Source: Tubiluchus corallicola
Lineage: Eukaryota; Priapulida; Priapulimorpha; Priapulimorphida; Tubiluchidae
DNA: 50,423 nt
Assembly: GCA_030141605.1 (NCBI GenBank)
Contig: JAQGDQ010001273.1
Location: forward strand, 1 to 50,423
Direction of reading: 5' to 3'
How positions within the stretch are numbered: position 1 is the stretch's first letter; the number at the start of each line of letters is the position of its first letter. Both the position numbers and the translations under genes were made by a program. The notes beneath the pieces are model-generated. The model searched no databases, was not told the DNA's origin, and was given only the letters and a program-made list of their open reading frames with translations. Positions 1 to 50,423 of this stretch are shown piece after piece.

Positions 1-659
1 TAAAAAAATAAAGATGACACTTTTCATCATGAACATATAAATTGCCTTTCAGAACTTTATATGCTTATAGACAATAAGAATTCCACTAAACTCAAGGCAC
101 TTACAGGGGACTAGAATATTCGTTTGCATATAAGACAACATCTATCAGAATTGTGGTAAACTACGCAGGTTGAAATTACTTAATCTACAACAGAGGATTT
201 ATAGTTAACACCTTATGTTATCACTGAACTCTCTATAGCATCAATGTTCTGCATACGGTATTAAGGTATTGTAGCGTAGGCGTTGTCCACAGATATGCTC
301 TTGTAAGTAGGAGAAAGATTTCTGTTCTTGCCAAGGGAGATGGAGTTTGGTGTGTCCGTCTGCTTGCTTTTGTCTGGTATTCTGGAATTTAATACAATTA
401 GTGTTTATGACTAATTAGAGTTTGTTGGTGTTTACTATTTAGCATGGTTGTTGAATGGTCTGTCTAGAGAGGTTTGACATGCTCTTTCATTAACACGGTC
501 CTGACAAATAGCGAGGTTGAAACAACACAAAGTTGTATCTTATATTATAATACGCAATTGAGTAACGAGTACAGTTATAGACAGTGTGACGAGATGGCCG
601 CGGGTAGCACCTTAATACCATATGCAGAACATTGATGCTATTGAGAGAGTTCAGTGATA

Positions 660-1665
660 TTTTACATGCAGATTATTTGACCGTTGTCAACTTGGTGTTT
701 TTTTCACGTATGGAAAAAATGCCGTGTAAAACATGCCATAAATTAGTAGATTTGTCATTTGGTGATTTCTTTTATGCTGCTACCCAAAATTTACGTGGTC
801 ACAATTTCAAATTGTTCTAACATTATGTGTGGTTTTTTTTGGTTTTTGTGGGTTTGGTTGTTTTTTTTGTTTTTTGTGTGAAAATGTGATACAATGATTA
901 CATTACAATTACATTACTGGTACGCAGTTATTAAAATGTACAGCACAAACGAAGCGACAAAATATAAGCTTTTCGTGGGCGGGTAAAAGTATTTTCTAGC
1001 ACACTGCGCAGGAATGATATTGTTTGTGAAATATTGCCTAACCTGTAGAAAGAATATCGCGATGCTGCAACTTGGTGTATTTTACCCCTTTCACCGGCTA
1101 CAGAAAGAAAAAATGTGTCGATCTGACACACCTTCTGCGTACCCCTGGCATTGCTGTTGCGTACCCCCGGTTGGGAACCACTGTTCTAGATTAAGTGTAT
1201 GCACATATTCGTTCACAAATAGAGTAGTGCCTATCTGGAATGATCTTAATTATGACGTGGCTAATGCACCAAACATTGCCATTTTTGACAGCAGACTTAA
1301 CGAGCTGCAACTTTTTAAGCTACTGCCATTTTGATCGTCTTATGTAAGCTATTTTTTTCTTTACTGCATGTAATGTCTCTCCGTTATAAGTTTTTTTAAG
1401 TTTTTAAGTTCTTTCTCTCCTTTAAATGATGTACATGTATTTGTTTTATAACTGTGATTGTAAACATATTGTAAATTAGTTTATATTGTTTTTCAGAGTG
1501 GTTGACTTTGGTAACTTTTAGTTTTTCGCCACCCTTGCACCAATAACTTGAACATCATTAACTCACATAATTTATTCATTAAATAATCTTGTCACTTTGT
1601 ATCATATTATCGTTTCATGCTCTGTGTTTTTCTTGTAAAAAAGGTGTTAAATAAATATACTTACT
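660..1665 (+). mobile_element. 3' end of a CR1/jockey-type LINE, interrupted
   Basis: Two blocks look like the C terminus of a non-LTR reverse transcriptase. Positions ~730-818 give FGDFFYAATQNLRGHNFKLF, like the (T)RGHS.KLF block of these proteins. Positions 1188-1334 give YSFTNRVVPIWNDLNYDVAN and then a stop, like the terminal FSNRVV.WNSLP block. They are in different frames with ~370 bp between them. An AT-rich 3' region ends near TAAATAAATA at about 1660. Non-functional remnant. Confidence 0.6.
820..1183. mobile_element. Insertion inside the LINE remnant, hAT-like right end
   Basis: The block separates two parts of one reverse-transcriptase tail. Its right end reads GGTTGGGAACCACTG, the reverse complement of a typical hAT terminus. 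TTCTA is present at both junctions (815-819 and 1184-1188), compatible with a degenerate target duplication. The left end is not recognisable. Confidence 0.4.
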
Positions 1666-1670
1666 TATAT

Positions 1671-3990
1671 GTCTAGCATGAGTGCTATGTGCCTGCTGCC
1701 ATTTTCTTTTATAAAAAAGTATTTTATAAATGTTCTTAAATAAATAAAAGAAACAATCCACACATAATTAGATTAGTTGTTCATTAATATAATTTTATTT
1801 TCTAATTTTATACAATTTCTGATTGACACCTATTGTTATTACATGAATTATATCAAGCTACGATTGCACAGACAACTAACACATCTTATCAGAGGCCAAT
1901 AAAGTAGTTTCGGAAAATCGCACAGTAAAAGCTACTCACAGGCCATTAGCTACGTGTTTTACTCAAGATTGCCCAACACTGAAATTAACGTTCTAGGCAG
2001 AACCTGGTCGAACGGGTTCAACAGTTTTAGAATTTTGCCGATGTGCGTCAACCGTTTTGAAATCTGATAGCAAAAAACCAGAAAGATATTCGGTCGTTTC
2101 GTCACGAAATCAACAAGTCCCAGGGTATAAGTACTGTCAACCGACGAGCAACCTTCGCACGATGACAGTGCAGAACAGTGTAAAACATTGTAAAATACTG
2201 TGTGAAATCATACGACATTTACTGCAAGTATCTATCTAACCGTAATAATGACAACAATGGAATGCAGAAAGCATTAAAATCATAGATAACTTTGCAGCTA
2301 GGCGGCACACAAAAAAGTGATTAATATTAGTCAACAGCAAAATATAAACGATCACCATGTTCATATAGAAGGTCAGCCAATAAAACTGAAGCGAATTGAA
2401 ATCCCAATACAATACACAGTTTCATTTCAATTCAAACATTTTTGACACCTAACAAAGAGATGGCAAGAACAATAGCTAATTGATTGCTTATATGTCTTCT
2501 TGCAGCTTCAGTGGCCTTAAACTATAATTATTTAAGATTTAACTTTTATTTATTCCGTAAAGAAAATCATTTGAATTGAAATGCATACAATCTTACAGCA
2601 ATTTCAATTCAGCTTAGTTTTTTGGCAGATCTCCCAACAATACACAAATCACAACTTAGTGCTGCACTAGCTTTACTATCCTATCTAATATTTACTTGTT
2701 AAATAATAAATCATCGCTATTTTAATAAAACACGGTTATATACAGAGCAAAATCTAATACAGCAAATAATTAGTCAGTGGTTATGATTGTAAAGCTACCA
2801 ACAACGTGTATAAGGTCAACATTAAATAATAACCACGAAAATACTGTGAAAAAGGCCAGTTATTTTACACAAACATTAAAACATGCTACACGATTAGCTC
2901 GATGGACTAATCGCAGCTTGAAACTGTCGCTACTATTTATGCAAAATGTGCAAACTTGACTAATCTGTTTGTGGTCGGACCAGACAACATTAACCAAGCC
3001 CCGTTCTGGAGCCACGGCGCTTAAACCAACAACGCTTTCGTTGGCAAAAAATTAAACCAATTACAAAAATGTTTAACAGCAAGGAAATTATACCATTATA
3101 AATTTGTTTGCTGATACTAAACTACAGCGAGGTTTATATAATCAGACGGCAACAAACTTCGACTTAATGGGTAAATGAGCAGCTCGTTAATACACCCTAA
3201 CGAGTTTTAGAAAAAATGTATGTACTTAACGGAGTAAAAAATCATTTGAGAAGACTTGAGTACTATATGCACGAAAAAAGAGTGATTACACATTCTGACA
3301 ATATATGGTAATATTTGACAATTTCATCGAATTAAAACAATTTCACACCGAATGCTAACAGCTCGGAATATGGCAAGGAGGGGGCTGTAACTTTTGTGAG
3401 GCTGCATTGCTAGTATAGCGTGCACCGTTTATAGCCTATACAAAAGAGAGGGGCATGTAATATAGTGTAGTCCATCATAAGTAACTTCACAGAGTATCCT
3501 GCAGTAATAATGTAAACTACAGTTGTATAATGCCATCTTATTTACAACAAAACAGAATCAAATACTGCAGTTACAGTAAAAACAGAGATTCTTAGAAATA
3601 AATAAACGCAATAGACGCTAAGCACACAGAAAAATGTGTAAGAGTACCGGGATTTTTTAGGAATGAATGCTTACATCATTCAGCCGACTTGATTAGTTCA
3701 AACACGAAATGCATCTATCTGACAACTTTTTCATATAACTGGGCGCGCAAAAATAAATAAAAATAGAAAAACAAAAAAACAAAAATGCAAAAAATGGCGA
3801 CATTGCGCTATCGTAATGTAGAGCAAAACACAAAGTTTTAAAAGACTTGTGTTTGATCCAAGAGATTCAAAAATGAAGCTGTTAAGGTTGCTACGCACAA
3901 AGTTGGAAATTCAAGATTTACCTAAAAACAGCAAAATTCAACAAACGAAAAGACACTTAGTTTATTAGAAACGAATGAGTATTATGCAGT
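1671..3990. other. Unannotated AT-rich DNA
   Basis: About 2.3 kb 3' of the clathrin gene. I see no coding exon, RNA gene or clear repeat. The short open frames here show no recognisable protein. Confidence 0.5.
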
Positions 3991-3994
3991 GATG

Positions 3995-4395
3995 GGAGTA
4001 AGATGTTACAAATGTAACTAGTTACAAAGATACGAGGATTTTGTAACTGTAACAACTTACAATTTTTAGTAGTAACTCATAACTGTAACTACTTCCTTTT
4101 TCGTTGTAACTAACAACTGCAATAGTTACTATGCTAATGGTGGAGAAGAAACTGTAACTGTAACTAGTTACTATTCTAATAACGGAGAAGAAACTGTAAC
4201 TGTAACTAGTTACTTTTCTAATGGCGGAGAAGAAACTATAACTGTAAAACTAGTTACCTTTTTAACGGTGAAGAAGAAACTGTAACTGTAATTAGTTACC
4301 ATTTTGACAGCATAACTGTAGAGTCATTGTCAAAAATGTAACTGTAATTGTAAGAGTTACTTTTGTACAAGCTACTTATCCCAACACTGTTACTA
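3995..4395. repeat. Degenerate GTAACTGTAACTAGTTAC repeat block
   Basis: Roughly 50-bp units alternate GTAACTGTAACTAGTTAC with a GGAGAAGAAACT stretch. The core GTAACTAGTTAC is palindromic. Four to five diverged units are visible. Confidence 0.7.
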
Positions 4396-4765
4396 TGTTT
4401 CTAAACAGTTTATGAGTTCATCGTAAACAAGATGCTAATCTTAGGTATAACAGTATTAACTTTTACATAATAAGTAACAAATTATCCTCATTTCTCACCT
4501 AGAATTCGAAATGTTCAATTAGTTTGTTAACAAAATACACGATGATTGAAAACATTTCCTGTAGCGCATGAATAATAATAGCTGTCAATGGCAAATAAAG
4601 TACGCTTCAAGCGATGAGTTATTTAGTAACTCATGTTCTTAGTAACTGCAACAATCAAACCTCGTTTAATGAACGATCACAAATCACCGTGATTCTGAAT
4701 AAACTTACAATGGTAAAATTTTTGTACTATGATTAACATATAATCGACCTGTATACTGATCAGTG

Positions 4766-5754
4766 CATAGGCGTATGGGCAAAGCTTCAGAAGGGGGTGC
4801 ATAAGGAATTTGTCCAAAAAATTTTGCAAGTTGCCCTAGTTTGAAAGGAGGGGGCAATGACCGCCTGACATGCCATGGTAATTGCAATAATAACAGTAAC
4901 AATATCGGAATGCCCATAGTGTATCTCGACACTAGGCGGAGGAGCTGCACAAGCAGCCAATGGCTAGAGGGCGGAGGAGGTCAAGTGACCCAACGGTCAT
5001 GTGTAGAGGAGTAAACCTTCCAAATCAGGAGTGGAGCCCCGAAGGCGGACCAGTGCAGCATGCTCACTGACTCCGGCAGCTCCTGCAGCCAACCTGGTGC
5101 CAAACGTATCGCTCTGCTTTCCTTTGGACTACACCAGGGAGGAAGAGAGGGGGTTCCTGTTGTCTGGGCAACTCAGGATCTCCATACACCTTGCCCAGGC
5201 GTGCGCCCTGGAGACGTTCAAGGATCGGACTCTCTTGGCGCACACTCCATCGTCTTCCGAGACAGAAGGATGCCAACAACAGCATACAAAGAAGTCCAAA
5301 TGATTAAAAGCAATTAGTAAATAATGAGGAGTCTAACAAGACAAAAGTCAAAGGTTTGCATTTTCACTGAACAAACAGGCAAATAACTTTTTTCTAACGT
5401 TTCAGAAATTCAAAAGAAATAGTGGCGATGGTTTACGTTTTCCTTTTGCAAACATGTTTATAACTTTGCCTGCACATTGAGAAGCGTATACTTAACAAGC
5501 GTAAGATGGACTTAATGAGATTTAGTGAACTAAAATTACAAGAAACTTTAATTGCCAGCCTGTGAAAAGAGCTAGGCGTAAAACAGTACATAAGCAGTTT
5601 TTAAATATGGAAATCTTCAATTATGAAATTTTAGAATAGAATTATTTGCCTGAAAATAATCAGATTTTGCCCTGAAAATGTACAATTCATTTGCATTTGC
5701 CCTGGGAGGGTAACCGCACCCCCCTCCCACGAACCTCCGCCTCATACGCCTATG
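4766..5754. mobile_element. hAT-like DNA transposon remnant with CATAGGCGTATG inverted ends
   Basis: The element starts CATAGGCGTATG and ends CATACGCCTATG. It is flanked by GATCAGTG (4758-4765) and GATCAGTC (5755-5762), an 8-bp target duplication with one mismatch. No transposase is visible. A SINE copy lies inside it. Confidence 0.7.
4907..5278 (+). mobile_element. SINE copy 1 (5S head missing, internal deletion)
   Basis: This matches the body of the full-length SINE at 44926-45470 from GG.ATGCCC through GATGCCAAC. The 5S-derived head is absent and about 50 bp are missing near 5228. It sits inside the transposon at 4766-5754. Confidence 0.8.
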
Positions 5755-5762
5755 GATCAGTC

Positions 5763-6324
5763 ATCACAATGTTAGGCCTGCAGTGTAACTATGAAACAAA
5801 CAATCATATACGAGTTATCAGCTAATTCAAACAACTTACTAACTCCAACGTTTGGCCAACAAGAAACAACACACAAGTCACACACACACACATATATATA
5901 ATTATATATCATATGGATTTATATAGAAAAAATAAAAATGCACAGGTGACAATGCGAAAACGCGAAACAAAATAAACAGCGGAATAGAGCGAGTAATAAA
6001 TAATGTGACACGGTAATCTCAGCTTTAAGATACGAAATAATTTACATCAATATTTACTTATTTACCTACTCACCAACCTAGTGCCACCTAGTGTACAAAT
6101 TGTCAAGCGTCTTAAACGATATTTGGCAACTTCAACTGTGAATTGTTTAGAACAGGAATCACAAACTCTCTAGGTGAAGCACCGCGTTCGAAGATTTCCC
6201 ATATTTTTCTACAGCGGTCTACAGAGGAGTCACGATTCCTATCACAGAAATCCGGTGAAACACAAAATGTGGGCGGAGCAACGTTATTGACTGCGCCCAA
6301 ATTTTACAGTCAAGTGCCCGAGAA
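5763..6324. other. Probable clathrin 3' UTR / downstream region
   Basis: The stretch lies just 3' of the clathrin stop on the minus strand. It contains a short CA/TA microsatellite near 5880-5920. I found no canonical AATAAA on the minus strand within ~500 bp. Confidence 0.4.
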
Positions 6325-47779
<41,455 letters not shown>

Positions 47780-47780
47780 G

Positions 47781-48146
47781 AAAAGTTGAGAAATTTGTGG
47801 CAGGAAATGTTGAGAAATTTGTGGCAGGAAATGTTGAGAAATTTGTGGCAGGAATTGTTGAGAAATTTGTGGCAGGAAATGTTGAGAAATTTGTGGCAGG
47901 AAATGTTGAGAAATTTGTGGCAGGAATTGTTGAGAAATTTGTGGCAGGAAATGTTGAGAAAATCGTGGCAGGATATATTGAGAAATTCGTGGCAGGAAAA
48001 GTTGAGAAATTTGTGGCAGGAAAAGTTGAGAAATTTGTGGCAGGAAATGTTGAGAAATTTGTGGCCGGAAATGTTGAGAAAATCGTGGCAGGAAATGTTG
48101 AGAAATTTGTGGCAGGAAATGTTGAGAAATTTGTGGCAACTATGTA
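47781..48146. repeat. 24-bp minisatellite (arm 2), ~15 units
   Basis: The same order of variant units as in 43147-43510, in reverse complement. The outer ~6 units of the arm 1 array are absent. Confidence 0.94.
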
Positions 48147-48473
48147 GCATTTTTGATGTTTATATCTTTAGCTGTTATATAAAATGCATGTGAGTTTTTA
48201 GAGAGAGTTTACATCCCGGAAAGGGCTCCTGATTTGGGGCGCAACGAGCACGAATGCCGTACATCATTAAACACACCTTTATCTTTGGCATCAGTAGCAG
48301 TAATTATTGAAATTGTGCATGTGTAATTATGCAAACTTGGACAACGGATAACCCATTTTGCAGTTGCTGTGCATCTTTCCTGTTCCAGTGATTGCTCTAC
48401 ACGATGTAAAATGTTCAATTTTTAAGTGTTTGTGCATTTTTTTGGTAACGCGCTAAACATACATACTTTACAC

Positions 48474-48956
48474 CTGGGGTGTGCAAATTTCGGCCCGTGG
48501 GCCATTTGCGGCCTGCCGAGAGAATTTGTGCGGCCCGCGAAGAGATTTGTCAACCTAATGAAAGTGCGGCCCGGGCGATTAATTGAGTGTATCCAGCTGA
48601 AGTCCGTGCCACGATCCCAAAGATAGTGCGGGTAGTTTTTTCTACTAGATCGGATGCCATTAACCCTTACAAGACGATTGTAGCTTAATGTCACTGTACT
48701 ACACAGACTGTGTGATACACATTACTAATATGCATTGTAATGAAATTACCACTATCTGTACTGAAAGTAGAAATATATGGTTTGTAATATAAATTTTAAT
48801 ATAAAATAGTCTCTTGAGTGATGTACGCAGGTCGGATACAAAAAAAATCGTTATTAGGTCCTACTGTACTTGGCTCCTTGATCAAAGTGCCTGTGGCCCG
48901 CAGGAATTGTGGGAAAGTTTAATGTGACCCGTCTAGTCAGATAATTTGCACCCCTG
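48474..48956 (+). mobile_element. hAT MITE family B copy 4 (arm 2 duplicate of copy 3)
   Basis: Mirror image of 42334-42816, with the same 8-bp duplication (CTTTACAC at 48466-48473 and 48957-48964) and the same mutated terminus. It was therefore copied with the arm, not inserted separately. Confidence 0.92.
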
Positions 48957-49744
48957 CTTTACACCATTCTTTAGACCTTTTCAAGCTCTACAAATCCCAG
49001 TATAGTTTTCTTCATAATGGTAATTGCCAGCTGTGTACAGTAGTCCAAATTAAAAGCAAAAATGCAAATTTGGAAAAACTGACCTATACTTAAACAAAAT
49101 GCACATTCTTTGAAGTTTGAGTTTGAAGATTCAGTTTATTTCTCTGCTGCATTAAAACAACTGAAATGTCACTTATTTACAAATAGTAATAAACATAGTG
49201 TGCTTTACATAGAATTTACGTACCAACTATACTTTCGTAGAGTAAACGAGAAATTTTCTGCATATTGCACAATAGTTACACTACACTCTCTATTCTTATT
49301 CTTGCAACATGGGAAATCTTTTCGGTTTAGTTGTTTGGTGACTAACCCAAGGCAATAACCATATCTTTGGTGATTAGAAGAGTTCTGTCACTTGATTTTT
49401 CATATTAGCCATGTTACCTGCAAAGCCACACATCTACAGGCTTTGCTTAGACACATGTCCACATTTGTTTACATAGGACGGCATATGCCATCAGATAGTT
49501 TGTAAGCGTTAACACATTGAATATCATCCATACTTTTCTAATGTCAGTAAGAAATGACCTTTTTAATCATCATCATCATACGCCCGTCACGTCTATTGTA
49601 GACATTGGGCAGGCAGAATTCTAAAATGAAAGAAATCTGCCTTCAGACAAGTAAACGCAGCAGTAAACCAGCAAAAAAACTAGACACTGCTATGCCAGTG
49701 GCTTGTCAGCACCACTTCCGTTAAAAATTACGCTACACGCTTTA

Positions 49745-49890
49745 CTTGTATACCTGCAACATGAGAAATCTTCTCACCAAACTTGTTTGCTTGCAACATG
49801 AGAAATCTTCTCACCTTACTTGTATGCCTGCAACATGAGAAATCTTCTCACCTTACTTGTACTCTTCCAACATGGGAAATCTTCTCACCT
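49745..49890. repeat. ~37-bp minisatellite (arm 2)
   Basis: Mirror of 41400-41545 with two visible substitutions (GCAGGCATAC against GCAAGCAAAC). Confidence 0.85.
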
Positions 49891-50107
49891 TACTTGTTTG
49901 CTTGATGATTAGATGAGGATCTGTCACATGAGTTCACAACTTACTCACTTTAGTATAATGAAATAGTGACTCTACAACTACTTTCCTAGACATGTCTGTA
50001 TTTGTTTTTCTTAAGACAGCATATCCCATCTAAATAACTTTAAAAACAAAACAGTAGGGGGCAGCATATGCAGTCTTGTAACTTTTCAGAGTAAAAACTA
50101 CTTGGTT

Positions 50108-50423
50108 GGTCATCACATGGCAAGCTCCCACTTTCGCTCATCAACAGCACTGATCACGCACAGCCCACATACTCGTGTGGTCAGGAGTCCTGGTCATCAC
50201 ATGGCTAGCTCCCACTTTCGCTCATCAACAGCACTGATCACGCACAGCCCACATACTCGTATGGTCAGGAGTCCTGGTCATCACATGGCAAGCTCCCCAC
50301 TTTCGCTCATCAACAGCACTGATCACGCTCAGCCCACGTACTCGTGTGGTCAGGAGTCCTGGTCATCACATGGCAAGCTCCCCACTTTCGCTCATCAACA
50401 GCACTGATCACGCACAGCCCACA
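50108..50423. repeat. ~84-bp minisatellite (arm 2), truncated by the window end
   Basis: Mirror of the outer part of the 40697-41187 array. Confidence 0.92.

Larger units (their letters stand above)
47780..50423 (-). repeat. Inverted duplication, arm 2 (runs off window)
   Basis: Reverse complement of 40867-43510. It begins inside the 24-bp minisatellite right after ACGGCAACA and continues to the last base of the window. Confidence 0.93.

Overview
The window is animal nuclear DNA. Genes have spliced coding exons with GT-AG borders and long AT-rich introns. The introns are filled with DNA transposons, a 5S-rRNA-headed SINE, LINE remnants, a solo LTR and many minisatellites. The clathrin protein reads like an invertebrate metazoan one; I cannot place the species more closely.

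The backbone is one minus-strand gene. Thirteen exons between 47340 and 6325 join in frame into the C-terminal ~710 residues of clathrin heavy chain, from the distal leg through the trimerization region to the stop. The first ~970 residues lie upstream, beyond the right edge. Positions 1-6324 are 3' of this gene and hold a broken LINE end, a (GTAACT)-type repeat and a hAT-like element with a SINE copy inside it.

The largest clathrin intron (14338-37024, 22.7 kb) contains three plus-strand rhodopsin-type GPCR genes (17140-19230, 24097-27793, 33822-36143). They have nearly equal length (345-346 aa) and share one phase-0 intron at the same site before TM6, so they are a tandem paralogue cluster nested antisense in a housekeeping gene. 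Their sequence looks closest to the melanocortin/EDG/cannabinoid/adenosine (MECA) group; no ligand can be read from sequence.

Several repeats have captured splice junctions. In GPCR-3 the acceptor of exon 2 has been copied five times inside an (ATC)n tract, with every spacing a multiple of three. A clathrin donor has been copied twice within a downstream minisatellite. MITEs sit 16-18 bp from two clathrin acceptors, and a pogo/Tigger-like MITE begins three bases inside the GPCR-2 intron.

The right end is a large inverted duplication. Positions 40867-43510 and 47780-50423 are reverse-complement copies with no length difference that I can find. They flank four clathrin exons, and the second arm runs off the window. 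It may be a real recent duplication or an assembly foldback.
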